Shown piece after piece: positions 33,381 through 45,046 of a stretch of DNA of 64,000 nt. The notes below the pieces were generated by a model, which was given only the letters and a program-made list of their open reading frames with translations, did no database searches and was not told where the DNA came from. Source of the stretch: Salvia splendens. Lineage: Eukaryota; Streptophyta; Magnoliopsida; Lamiales; Lamiaceae. Position 1 is the stretch's first letter. Each line of letters opens with the position of its first letter. Where the stretch lies: the NCBI RefSeq assembly GCF_004379255.2, contig NC_056047.1:19668293-19732292 (forward strand). The letters are read 5' to 3'. The position numbers and the translations under genes are program-made.

Positions 33381-35289
33381 CTACTCTTTTTTTCTCATCA
33401 GGGCCGAGAGTCCAATATAGGAAGCTAGTTGCTCCTGCAGTCCACCCCTTCCCAAGCTCCTGCAAGAAAAAACAAACTTCATTAAAATCTTATCAAGAAG
33501 ACGACAGATGTGATTATGATAAAAAATATATGTACTAAGGTAAAGATCATTTCTATTAAGACCCAACAAACAGATGCACTTAACATTTTATGGAAAAAGA
33601 TGAATGATATCCATAGGTTAAGCCAGAGTGGTTTTACATGGACTAAATGATCTTCCGATGCAGCACGAATGATTCGGCACTCAAACTGACTTATAAATAA
33701 CCTACAAAGAAAATTGTCAATCTTAGATAGCCTTAAAAATACATTAAGTAAAGAATGCACTCATGCACATAATGAATAACTGTGGTGAGTGAAGCAAGTT
33801 CATTAAAGAAAAAAAGAGTGCAACTATAAGAAACAGCAGTGTGACCATCTGCTAGAATGTTTCATTGTCTAAATTGCAAAATAAGAAAGATAGGACATGA
33901 AGAAATAATCAATGCCCGATTTCGGCATGGAAGGAAGCCAAATATTCAAATTACCTCAGCAGTTATACATCATCTTCATTCAAAACTCCTGGAACTAAAG
34001 ATTCAGAATGACTCAACTGTGAACCTACATGCAACAGAGTATTAGAATATAGATATGTTTGATTAACCAAGGGAAGAGTTAGAAGCAGGCATACATAAGT
34101 TCTTGCTAACTTTAGACACTTTGTCAGCTTCTGAAGTAGAGAAAAGAATACATAAGTTCACATAAGCAAAGACATTTTCTTAGAAACTCAGATATCATGC
34201 TTTGACTCTTTTCGACCTTTGATCATGAAAAGCAAAGAAACCTTACCATGAAATCTATAACACTCTATAATATTTAAAATTAATTGTATTGATGGAAAGC
34301 TTACAAAGTTTATCATGATGAATGACCGAAAATTTGAAGCATCTGAGACGACATCTGCCAAGCGCTTTGTATTACGTTCCAGTTGACCCTTCGGGTAACT
34401 TGCCTCGGAGGGAGCTTTTAACTGTCTTGAATCTATACCAAACATTTTTCAGCAATTGAAGAACCTATACAAAACATATGCCCATGATAGAAGTAAGGCA
34501 AAATGAGAAATTGACAACTGCATAGGTATAGAAGGCAAAATCATCTCAAAGTGGAGAAATTGCAATGCTTATTGTACGGTATACCTATAAACATTTGTTA
34601 TAGACCCAATTGCGACTGGGCAATACTACAAACTAGGATTATAATAGGCAGTTAAAAATCACAAGAAAAAGTTTGAAATGTGTCGTATTTGGGTTTTCTC
34701 GATGTGTAAAATTTCTGCAGCACATTTGAGATTATTTCAGTTTATTTTCAGAGAACAAAACTTCTGGTTTTTCAATGTAATTGTAACAATAGATCTAAAG
34801 GGTCTGGGAAATCTTTGTCTATCATAAAAGCAACTAAATATGTATCTCTCTGAGAGTTATGACAGAAACTGCATTACACTTTGATTTTAGAAATCAATAC
34901 CTCGAGTCCAACAGACTTTGCCACATCCCTAGTTGTTGTGTTGCTGGCCACCTCATCCAGGTAGGATACACTTTCAGCTTCACAAAGGTGCAAAAGCTGC
35001 AGCGGAAAAAATCACATTTACTTTAAAGACATAAGGGCTTGTTCACACAACCACACCGACCACAAGCATAAGCACATAAAAATTTTCAGGTGTGCTAACT
35101 TTACCAGCAGTTGTAGTATTTACAGACATATATCCACTTATCTTAATTGGAAAGTGCACTCACAATAGATAAAGCTTTAGATTTTAGGAGGGAGATAGCA
35201 GCCATGTATGAGGAAATATTGTCTCAGCCCGATAACTTTAAGTTCATGATGGCCTGAACTAGAACAAGAACGCCTCCATTGCCACACAA
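33381..35289 (-). pseudogene. NODULIN HOMEOBOX (NDX)-like pseudogene, copy 2
   Basis: Exon relics in gene order on the minus strand, with splice sites. 35,289-35,164 (126 bp, GGVLVLVQAIMNLKLSG, ending LKSKALSI, GTGAGT donor). 34,996-34,901 (96 bp, LLHLCEAESVSYLDEVASNT, ending AKSVGLE). 34,464-34,305 (160 bp, VLQLLK, MFGIDSRQLKAPSEASYPKG, SNFRSFIMINF, GTAAGC donor). 33,701-33,638 (LFISQFECRIIRAASEDH). Weakly, 33,459-33,381. The match to NDX, a plant homeodomain-family nuclear protein, is from memory of the family. The first exon has an in-frame TGA after KLSG, and the third is 2 bp short of 54 codons, which shifts the frame. The expected exons between 34.3 and 33.7 kb and the homeobox are missing. 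Confidence 0.75.
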
Positions 35290-35594
35290 CTACTGAATTA
35301 AGAAACAAGGAAGAAAACAAATACGTAATCAGGAATAAAGAAAGAATTCAGAAGTGTGAGATTTTAGTTAGCCAGTAGGATAAAGTTATAAGCGCTATTA
35401 ATAGAACTTGTAATATGCATATGCTAATTCACAGTACTAATCTAGCTTAAAATAATTGACTCCCCAACATTGTATAATCATTTGGTTCGCACTGATACTA
35501 GTAACAATTAGTCCATCCGTCCCCCAATAGTATAGCACAATTACTACGTATGGTGTCCCCTAAAAATTAGCAATTTCCATTATGGTTCATGACC

Positions 35595-35797
35595 CACACT
35601 CTAGTTTATATTTCAACCTTCCAAAGACACATTTAACAAAATCCACATTTTCTTAGCACATAGTGGGACCCTTAGTAATACCCTTAGAAAGCAAACACAC
35701 TCTAGTTTATATTTCAACCTTCCAAAGACACATTTAACAAAATCCACATTTTCTTACCACATAGTGGGACCCTTAGTAATACCCTTAGAAAGCAGAC
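35595..35797. repeat. 101-bp tandem duplication
   Basis: The unit starting CACACTCTAGTTTATATTTC at 35,595 is repeated at 35,696 with very few changes. No coding content. Confidence 0.9.
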
Positions 35798-36220
35798 AGA
35801 CTGTTACATGATGCAGTGGAAAAAATCACTTTAAGAGAATAAAAGTTGCTAGTAAAGCAACCAAATCAAAATAAAGATTTTCTTTCAATCCATTTATGTT
35901 TGTTGTCTCCTCTCAATCAGTTTCACTATCACACAATTGTTTCATCACCAAAACCGAGAGAGAAATAGAGAGTTATTGGGTCTAGCTTTCACAATGGCTG
36001 AGCCCAAATTTTAAGATAAATGCTCAAAGGGATAACACCAATGTACAAATAAGCAAGCGGTGACCTGCACTTTCAACCCAAGAATGTTTGGACATCACAA
36101 CAAGTTTAATAGCTTCACAAATAAAGAAGAGAACCCAATCTCATGAACCCAAATCTAACTCCCTAACATATCCAGCCAAACAGGAAGATAAAATTTGTAA
36201 ATTGGAAAATTAATGGAAAC
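35798..36220. other. Intergenic, no feature seen
   Basis: AT-rich sequence upstream (minus-strand sense) of the NDX-like remnant. No exon or transposon end recognised. Confidence 0.5.
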
Positions 36221-36900
36221 TTACTTAAGCCTAGAAGTCCACGGAAGTCCGACGAAATTGATAGTGACAATGCAGCCGAGATGGCTGGAGAATGACACCG
36301 ACCGAAGTGAGACCCCGATGGCAGCGACTGCTTGGTGGATTCTCGAGCGCCTCTCACCGCTAGGCGAGAATCGGCAGCATCAAAATCAGACGGCGAGTCT
36401 GTCCGCTTCCTCGATTAAATAAACACTGACATACAACAAAGACCGTGAAATTCCAAAAAGGAACACAAAAAATAGCAGGAAAATACAAATAAACAAGGGA
36501 AAAGGGCAACAGTGGCGACGGCGAGACATTGCGGCAAAGCTGGGACAATGAGGCGCCTGATTCGGCGCTGATGTTCGGCTGCGGTGATTCCACGGCAGCG
36601 GCTTCCAAACAGTAGCACAGAAACTCCGTTCTGACGGCGACGGAGTGGTGGTGATGAGACCTCGCGAACCGAAATCAAAGGCGGTGGTGGAACGAAGGGC
36701 GAATCGTGACTTGACTGTGTTGTTTAGCCGGAGTGTAGAGAGGACGTAGAAGGGAGTGAGAGGGCGTTGTGGTCGCCGGTGTAGAGTGAGTCGGAGGAGG
36801 CGACGGGAATTAAGGGTTGCTCAAATTGGGGATCTCAATTTGGGGAAAATGGTGAATGGAGAATGAGGGAGTGAATACCGATGGTGGAGGGAAGTGATGC
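36221..36900 (-). other. GC-rich stretch, possible leader or first exon
   Basis: Base composition rises sharply compared with both sides. On the minus strand a GTAAGT donor-like site lies near 36,222. It could be the 5' end of the broken gene whose exons lie at 33.4-35.3 kb, or of another lost gene. No frame here is recognisable as a protein. Confidence 0.3.
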
Positions 36901-37412
36901 TTTTTCTAACGGTAATTGAAATTTGGGAGGAATTCAAATTAGTTGTCGACCAATATTATTAATTAAAAAGGATAATTCTTTGGGCTGGGATTAATTCCAT
37001 GATGGGCCCAATGAGTTTAATAAATTAGGGCTGATTTTAAATGGGTTATATTTAAATAATTCTTTAAATTGGCTGATTGTTTAATTCTTTGATCTAGATT
37101 GATTAATGGATTATAAAGGGTTGAATAATTCATTGGTCTATATTGATTTCATTAATGGTGGGTTGACGGTGGGCTTGTTTTAAATAATTTGGGGTCAATT
37201 AGTCAAAAGGGTAATAACAGAGTGGTCAATATTTTACGGACGGAATGAAATGACAAAACTGGACAATATTTCACGGACGGAGGGAGTAGTTTTTAAGATT
37301 TTTCTTTTTTAATTTTGATTTTTCAGTTTTAAAATTTACTATAATTATCTAATTTTAAGTAATTCTAATTAGGATTTGGTTCAATTTTAGGAAACAAATT
37401 TAAAAATATGTA
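36901..37412. other. AT-rich intergenic with TGGGCT/C words
   Basis: Several TGGGCT/TGGGCC words (36,985-37,175) and a Stowaway-type end (GGACGGAGGGAG at about 37,275). No coding signal. Confidence 0.4.
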
Positions 37413-37504
37413 CTCCCTCCGTCTCCAGTATATGTTCCATTTTGACCCAATATGGGTTTTGATAAATGTAAAAAAGTTAATGATGTACTAGTCATATTTA
37501 TATA
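37413..37504. mobile_element. Stowaway-type fragment, interrupted by a second MITE
   Basis: Begins CTCCCTCCGTCTCC after TA and is broken by the intact MITE next to it. Related sequence (ATGGAACAAATAATGG) resumes after 37,760, but the far end is not clear. Confidence 0.5.
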
Positions 37505-37683
37505 CTCCCTCCGTCCCGGGCTACTCGCTCCTTTCCTTTTCGGCACGGAGATTAAGGAATGAGTGTATAGGAAAGTCAAAAATGACGGCTGTAGGTGAAA
37601 ATTTTTACTAAAAATGGAAAGAGTGCAAGTAGCTTGGGACGCCCAAAAAGGAAATAAGTGCGAGTAGTGCGGGACGGAGGGAG
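37505..37683. mobile_element. Stowaway MITE, 179 bp
   Basis: Terminal inverted repeats CTCCCTCCGTCCCGGGCTAC and its counterpart ending GGGACGGAGGGAG, flanked on both sides by the TA target duplication typical of Tc1/mariner-derived MITEs. No coding capacity. It is nested in an older element of similar type. Confidence 0.9.
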
Positions 37684-37685
37684 TA

Positions 37686-38063
37686 TAATTTTATGATAAA
37701 ATATGAGTAAAATTAAGTAAATAAAATGTGAAGTCTATTAAGAGACATGTCAAAAAATTGAAAAATGGAACAAATAATGGCCAAATGTGTACCAATAAAA
37801 TTGACAAACCAATCCCCTTTTTTATTCTGATCCTTTGAAGTAACCAACCAAATGAAGTCGTAACATAAAATCTTGATTCCCATTTATTTCCCAACCGTTT
37901 TGGACACTCCAAATGAAATTATTGCACATAAAAACTAAATCTTGCATAACATTCACCTTTTATCAAAAACGCATTTCAACAATCAGCTAAAACTGACCAA
38001 CAAAATCAAGAAGAAGAAGAATCCCATATTTGGGTATGCACAAGACAAACTTTTCTTCAAATT
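37686..38063. other. Intergenic upstream of the PPR pseudogene
   Basis: AT-rich, with no credible frame. It may contain the decayed 5' end of the PPR gene. Confidence 0.5.
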
Positions 38064-39770
38064 CAGCAAACTAACGTTCAAAAATGCACCAAACAGAAAG
38101 TAATCCAGTCGGGAAAATCCTCCCACGCACAGATCACTCATTTCGGTACAATCAAACACTTCCGCTTCCAACATGCTCATCAATTTCTACTCCAAATGCG
38201 GCGCTGTGGATCATGCCCGCAAGGTGTTCGACGAAATGCGCCTGCGAAGCGTGGTTTCATTGAACACCATGATCGGCGCCTACACTCAAAACGGCAACGG
38301 CGAAGCAGCTCTGTCTCTATTCGCCTGGATGCTCAGAGAAGGATCGGAGTTCAGTGAATTCGCCTTGTCTAGCGTGCTATGCGCTTGCGCCTCGAATTTT
38401 TTACCCCTTTGAGAGCAAACAGTTACATGCCTTAGTTGTTAAGTCGTCGATGGAGTCGAATGCCTTCTTTGGCACAACTTTGCTTGATGTTTATGCAAAA
38501 TGCCGATTCATCAACGACGCTTTGCACGTGTTTGAGGCCATGCCGGAGAAGAGTGCCGTGACATGGAGCTCGATGATGGCTGGATTCGTGCAGAACGATC
38601 TGTACGAGGAGGCATTGAGATTGTTTCTCACAGCGCAGAGAAATGGAGTCGAGATGAATATTTTCATGATATCCTCTGTTCTCTGTGCCTCGGCTGCCTT
38701 GGCGGCGTTGGGAAGCAAGTGCACGCAGTCGTGTGTAAAGCTGGTTTTGGTGCAAATGAGTACGTTGTTTCTTCTCTCATCAATGTTTATGCAAGATGTG
38801 GTAGCATTAATCAGTATCGCTCTGTTTTCTCCGAAGCAGAGAAGAGAAATGTGATCCTTTGGAACACGATATCTCGGGCTTTGCAAGGCACGCTAGGCCC
38901 TTGGAGGCTATGATACTGTTCGAGAAGATGCAACAGGCATTTCTGTATCCGAGTGAGGTAACTTATGTCTCTATCTTATCTGCTAGCGCTCACATGGGAT
39001 TAGCTGAGAAGGGGTGGAGGTATTTTGACATGATGAAGGAGCAAGGCTTGAATCCGGGCGCTGTGCATTACTCGTGTATGGTTGATATCCTAGGTTGAAA
39101 GGGGAGGATTGACGAGGCCAAGGATATGATTGAGAAAATGTCGTTTGAGGCAACTGCGTCCATGTGGGGATCGCTCTTGGCCTCATGCAGAGTTCATAAA
39201 AACGTAGAGGTGGCAGAGGTTGCTGCAAGAAAATTTTTCAAGATCGAGCCTAACAATGCTGGGAATCTTGTTTTGCTGTCAAACGTATATGCTGCAAGCG
39301 GGAGGTGGGACGACGTTGCATCAGCAAGGAAACTGCTCAAGAGTAGTGAAGTCAAGAAGGAGAAGGGGAAGAGCTGGATTGAGATCAAAGACAGTGTTAA
39401 CTCATTCATGGTCGGGGAGAGGAGCCATCCGTGGATGGGGGAGATATACGCGAGGCTGGATGATTTGCTTGAGGAGATGGAGAAGTCGGGGTTCAGAGGG
39501 CAAGTTGAGCACGATCTGCACGATGTGGAGGATTATTGCAAGAGGGAGCTGCTGAAGCATCATAGTGAGAAGCTGGCTTTTACTTTCGGGTTGATGTGTT
39601 TGTCTTGGTTTGTTCCGATAAGGATCATGAAAAATCTGAGGATTTGTGGGGACTGCCATCAGTTTATGAAGGTTGCTTCGGCTGTAACGGGGCGCGAGAT
39701 CGTGGTGAGGGACAATAATCGGTTTCACCATTTCAGAGAGGGGGTGTGTTCGTGTGGAGAATTTTGGTGA
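38064..39770 (+). pseudogene. PPR-DYW protein pseudogene (At5g04780-like)
   Basis: Reads through the PPR repeats (MLINFYSKCGAVDHARKVFD, TTLLDVYAKCRFINDALHVF, SSLINVYARCGSINQYRSVF), the E/E+ motifs and a DYW deaminase-like domain with HSEKLA, CGDCHQF and a CSCGEFW end. PPR-DYW proteins edit organelle RNA, and the closest family member I recognise is Arabidopsis At5g04780. Frame changes occur near 38,150, 38,400, 38,705 and 38,865, and TGA (39,096-39,098) stands where the family has Arg after DILG (CGA to TGA). The 5' end is truncated. Plant PPR genes usually lack introns, so retroposition cannot be judged. Non-functional as it stands. Confidence 0.93.
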
Positions 39771-40170
39771 GTCTGTGTACTGAGATGAATTGGTGTTAGA
39801 CAGTAGCTACGAGTTTTTGAGTGTAGGAATATGTTAGTGAAAGAGGTGTGATTCTTTTGTGATGAAGAACTAATGGAATCTGTGATTTTCCGGGGTTCAA
39901 TCTTGATTCAACAAGACCAACAGATAATTATAATTTTTTTGGGTTGATCCAAAATTATTAAATTCTCCGTTGGCCAATATATAACTCAAATCATACTACT
40001 CACCAAAAGCGATAAGAAATGACCTAAAAGTTGTTTCAAGAAGCTATCTTTATCTCTTTTTGCCAAAAAAATTTCTCGTATGTGTGCACTTTTTATCTAG
40101 GAAAATAGAAATATAGAATCAGTTTAAAACTAAAATTTGAGAATAGTTTTATATCTGCAGAGACATGAGC
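39771..40170. other. Intergenic, no feature seen
   Basis: 3' flank of the PPR pseudogene. AT-rich and without coding or repeat signal. Confidence 0.55.
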
Positions 40171-40538
40171 AATGATATGCTACGTACCTTATGTGAGCAC
40201 CACTCTCGTTTGACTCACGTTTAACTTTATTCGTTTTGATTTATATGTTTAGTTTGATTCTAATATATTAAAAAATGTTATAAAACTTTTTAAATTTTTA
40301 CAAAATTCATAAAAATCAAAGCTCGATTTGCTTATTTTCTCTATAATTTTTAATAAACGACCAAATCGAGCTTTGATTTTTATGAAATTTTATGAAATTA
40401 AAAACTTCAATAATATTTTTTAATTTATTAGAATCAAACTAAATATATAAATCGAAATGAACAAAGTTAAACATGCGTCAAACGAGAGTAGTGCTTACAA
40501 AAGGAGCTCACATAAGGTACCTTATGTAGCATATCATT
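40171..40538. mobile_element. MITE with long inverted-repeat arms
   Basis: AATGATATGCTACGTACC at the left end pairs with the right end (GGTACCTTATGTAGCATATC). Complementarity continues through most of both arms (CGTTTGACTC with GCGTCAAACG; ATCAAAGCTCGATTTG with CAAATCGAGCTTTGAT), so the whole 368 bp folds into one long hairpin. No frame inside. The target duplication was not resolved. A transcript across it would give double-stranded RNA suitable for small-RNA processing. Confidence 0.85.
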
Positions 40539-41147
40539 CCTCGACATGACATAGTACTCCCTCCCGTCCATCATTTAAAGAGTCATTTTGGTTCGGCAAG
40601 GTTTTTAAGAAATTGCTTCCTTTGTGGAGAAAAAGAAAGGGAGAAAGTAAGTGGAATGAGAAATTCATTTTTATATTAATTTTATAATGAATTATTAGTG
40701 CAAAAAGTTAATGAAATACAGGGTCTGTATACGAAAGCGAAAAAAAAATAGATGGTTTTTTAAATTATTGACAACCTAAAATAGCAAAATAATTCTTTTA
40801 ACGGTGGAGAGAGAGAATAAGATCTGCAAAATCGATTTATTTATTTTCCACATGAATATCTTCATACAATTATTGACAATAAGCAACACATAATCATTGT
40901 CACTACAATTCTAAAATAAACTGTGATTCACGAAAATTTCTCAGCCCTTGCTCAAAAACCCATTTTAGATTGCAAATAAGCTTATCTTCCACTCGTAGCA
41001 TCTACTCCTCCGTCCACAATTAGGATTCCCATTTTTTCCAGCATTGGCATCAGTTTAAAGAAATATTCAGAAAAGTAGGTGGAAGAAAGTTAGTGGAATA
41101 TGAGTCTCATTTGTAGATATTAGTTTGAAATGATACATGGTGGAATG
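40539..41147. other. Intergenic with degraded Stowaway-type ends
   Basis: CTCCCTCCCGTCC at about 40,558 and CTCCTCCGTCCAC at about 41,006 resemble Stowaway/mariner ends without matching partners. No gene seen. Confidence 0.5.
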
Positions 41148-41421
41148 TGTTGAAAATGTAGAATTGATTTGGATTGAAACCTCCATCAATGAATATGAAG
41201 AAACTGATAAAATTTGAGAAAAACTGTAGTGCAGGAGAGAAGAGCGGAAAAGGAAAAATTTCACTAATTGACTACATTTTTGGAAGTGTTAATCTACAAA
41301 TTACAGTAAGATGCCTTATATAGGCTAAGGAAAAATATAAACTACCAACTAATATAATACTAAACACTAGCTAATAAAAGAAAAACAATATCAACTTTAC
41401 AATTTATTTTTAATTTCAACA
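41148..41421 (-). mobile_element. Short Copia LTR with polypurine tract
   Basis: Minus strand: starts TGTTGAAATT after a polypurine tract (GAGGGAGGG, complement of 41,422-41,430) and ends TTTTCAACA, giving perfect 8-bp terminal inverted repeats. A TATA box (CCTATATAAGGC on the minus strand) lies in the middle. It is the 3' LTR of a small Copia element. Only about 180 bp of its interior (41,422-41,605) remains, cut by the next Copia element. Confidence 0.75.
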
Positions 41422-41605
41422 CCCTCCCTCAAGATGGAAGCACAACCAAATGCTACATAAAAACACACACAACTAAGATTTATTCTAACTCCAAGTCATG
41501 AGAAAATCCATCTTGAGCATTTGCAAACCAATTGGAGCAGTTGTTGCATATTATGGTAAAACCTTGCTTTCTCAAACATTCACTGGCATTGAGTACAACC
41601 AAGAT

Positions 41606-41797
41606 TGTAGAATTGGGTAAATCTTTGTTATATTATTCACAACGGAATTATACATCATATATAGGCTAGAATAAAGCTATACAAGGTAAGATTTCCCTCA
41701 ATCATATCTCCCTAATTTTCGATCATAATATTGTATAATCTTCTGCTGATTTTGTGCAATCTTCTTTGCCTTGCAGAATATTTCGGATCTTCCAACA
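41606..41797 (-). mobile_element. 3' LTR of the Copia element in copy B
   Basis: Minus strand: TGTTGGAAGATCCG follows a CTTGAGGGGGAG polypurine tract just downstream of the pol stop codon. The LTR ends near TTCTACA, so it is about 190 bp. The matching LTR in copy A would lie before the window start, and the 5' LTR is missing. Confidence 0.75.
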
Positions 41798-44445
41798 CTC
41801 CCCCTCAAGTTAAGTGATGGGATTCCCGAAGCTTAACTTGTCCAATACTTCTTGAAAGCTTTTCGCCGAGACTGCTTTGGTCAGATTGTCAGCCAGTTGG
41901 TCTTCTGATTTCACATACAGAATTTCCATTATCTTCTCCTCAAGGTTCTCTTTTATGAAGTGCCGATCAATTTCGACGTGTTTAGCTCTTGATGCCTCGA
42001 AACTCGGCTTCAGCACTTGAGAGAGCCACTACCTTTTGCTTCTTACTCCTCCACATGACTAAATTTCCACCAACAAAGGTGAAATATCCACCAGTAGAAC
42101 GTCTGTCGACTAGCTTGCCTGCCCAATCAGCATCTGTATATCCGTGAATATCTAGGTGTCCATTCTTCAGGAACAAAACTCCATGTCCGGCAGTTCCCTT
42201 TAAAGAACGGACCACTCTAAGTGCCGCCTCCCGATGTTATTCTTGAGGGTCATGCACGAACTGGCTAAGAACTCCCACTGCATATGCAATATCTGGCCTG
42301 GTATGGGACAAATAGATGAGTTTCCCAACTAGTCTCTAGTATCTTCCACGATCAGTGGGGGTTGCCCCTTTGACGAGCTGAAGTCCGTGATTGGGGTGTC
42401 TGCTGGCTTGCAGTCCAACATCCATGTTTCTGTCAAAAGATCAAGAACATACTTCCATTGGCTAATAAAAATTCCCTTTCCTGACCTAAGTACTTCAATC
42501 CCGAGGAAATATTTGAGATCGCCAAAATTCTTCATCTCAAATTCTGCAGCCAGGTGTTCTTTGAGTTGTTGTATTTCCTCGACATTGTGTCCAGTAATGT
42601 TCATATCATCAACATAGATTATCGGACATGTGATCTTCTCCCCTTCCCGTTTGATGAATAGTGTGTGGTCGGAATTGCTTTGTCTGTATCCGTACTTCTC
42701 CATCACTTCTGTAAATCTTTCGAACCAAGCCCTTGGAGATTGTTTTAGCCTGTACAGTGTTTTCTTCAATTTGCATACTTTCCCTTGCCCGAACTCTTTT
42801 GAGAATCCTGGTGGAGCCTCCATATAGATGGGATCTTTCAACTCTCCATGAAGAAACACGTAGGTCACATAGTACTGGTGAAGTGGCCAGTCCCTATTTG
42901 CTGCAATAGAGAGAAGGACTCTCACGGTGTTCATCTTTGCCACGGGAGAGAATGTCTCGGAGTAGTCGATTCCTTGAGTTTGAGTGTACCCCTTTGCTAC
43001 CAGTCGAGCTTTGTATCACTTAATGCTTCCATCTGGTCTTCGTTTAATTGTGAAGACCCAGCGGCACCCAACTGTATGCTTTCCATCGGGCAGCGGACTG
43101 ACCTCCCAAGTTCCATTTCTTTTTAATGCCTTCATCTAAACTAGCATTGTCTCCCTCCAATGTTTGATTTTCACTGCTTCTTCAAATGTTTGAGGTATCT
43201 CTTCCTCATACAGTGCAGCATGGAATGCCCTTGCCGTTTTGGAGATGTTGGCTTCGGCGAAGTTTGCTACAGAGTATTTGCTTTTCCGGCCAATTCTTTC
43301 AGGAGAGTATCTCTTGGGAGGAATTCCTCTCGTGCTCCTTGGAGGAAGCACATATTGCCCAGTATCTTGATCGATCGAAGTATCCTCTTTCAAGAGGTGA
43401 GCCAGAGATTACCTCGGATTCCGTTACGGCTGGATCATCGGAACGCGGCGGAAGTGTCGTTGGGTTTGTTTCTGTAGATGAGGTCGGCTCATGAACAGTG
43501 CCAACTTGCTCAATTGGTCCCACATCAAAGTGACTTGGCACATACCACCGACGGGAGTCATTTTCTTGGGTCTCCCCCTGTCTCTCACACTCCCCTTGAG
43601 TCCCAAAGTGGTAAAAGAATTCTGTTTCGAGAAAGCTGTAATTCATGGTGGTGATTACCCGTCTGGTTTTCGGATCGTAGCATCGATAGCCCTTTTGATT
43701 GATCCTATACCCCACAAATACACACTTAATCGCACATGGGGAAAATTTGGTTTTTTCGTGTTTCGGGATGTGTACGTAGACAGTGCAACCATAGGTTTTG
43801 GGTGGGATGGATAAGGCTGAGGGGACTTGTGTCATAGTGGCCAAATGGTCTAGGGGCGTTTTTCGGTTTAGTAATTTGGTGGGGAGTCGATTGAGGTAAA
43901 CGAAAGTGGCTATGGCTTCGGGCCAAAAAGATGGTGGGACTTTTAAATCAAAAAGGAGGGCTCGAGTCATTTCAAGGATGATTCAGTTTTTTCGTTCCGC
44001 TACTCCATTTTGTTCGGGTGTATGAGGGCATGAGGTTTGGTGAATTAACCCATTATCCCTAAAAAATTGAGCCATAGAATTGTTTACAAATCCCCCCCCC
44101 CCTTATCTGATCGCATGATTTTAATGGATGTTTGAAATTGGGTTTGGACCATTTTATAGAAAGAAATGAATTTTTCGACAACCTCAGATTTTTGTTTCAT
44201 AAAATATACCCATGTGACTCTACTACAAACATCGACAAATATCACAAAACACAAGCTTCACACGAAAAATCCTTAGGAACAAAAAGTTTAGGAAATAAAG
44301 ATTTTAGATAACCTGGAGAAGTATGACCCATTCTTCGGTGCCAGAGTCAAGTCGCCTGAGTGGTGGGTCCGTGAGCAAGCATCGCCGCACCATCTTGTCG
44401 AGCAATCTTGTAATAGCCGAGACCTAGATTCTCGAGAATTTTGAA
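41798..44445 (-). pseudogene. Ty1/Copia pol remnant, 5'-truncated (copy B)
   Basis: Same domains as the remnant at 1-2,485: GAG-pre-integrase, integrase core, RT (YVDDM near 42,610) and RNase H (TDADWAGKLVDRRSTGGYFT). Shared stops show it was dead before duplication. It is better preserved: one 223-codon frame at 43,970-43,299 spans the site where copy A has a private TGA. A deletion joins GIKS (about 41,985) directly to AKHVEIDRHF, removing the end of RNase H that copy A seems to keep. The C-terminal frame ends at 41,810. Confidence 0.9.
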
Positions 44446-45046
44446 ATAAATACTAGAATTCATTAAAAAGAAAAGAAAGAGAATTCATAGCTTTGAACAT
44501 ACGGAACATAACAGTTAGTATATCGAGTTAAGCCTTGAATGACAGATGTTGATAAAAACAATGAAAGAGCATTTGTTTATTTCTTGAGTAAAAGAAATAC
44601 AAGATTTCAGAATTTCAAGCTAATAAAGTGCAAATGCTTGAAAAGTAATACACACCAAATAACTATTACATGTTAAAGAAAAGAGAGATTTCAAGTAGAA
44701 CTACTCGATTACATTATAGAGAGAAAAAGGAAAGAGTAAACTAGCGTTGGGCCTCTTCAGCACGGGCTTGCGGCCCAGATCTTCTCGATGGTCCGATAGG
44801 CCGAACTAGAGGGGCTGCAGCCAGAGGAAATAGGTCTCCCTGGGCCAACCGCACACAAAATGGAATTTAAGTGCATGAGAGAAAAGACAAACTAGCACCC
44901 TACATTAAGAGGGAATGAGTAGCCTTACCTTTCCAAAGAAAAGAGGAGAGCTTGGTCGAAAGGAGCAAGTCCAACCAACAGAATTTGTACCTTAGTGGCT
45001 GCACTCTGCAAGGCTGAATCCCTGCAGCTTGTACTTCATTTATACC
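44446..45046. other. Unassigned sequence between Copia remnant and Gypsy LTR (copy B)
   Basis: Counterpart of 2,486-3,093, with small differences such as CCTGGGCCAACC near 44,840. No coding frame is supported. Confidence 0.4.
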
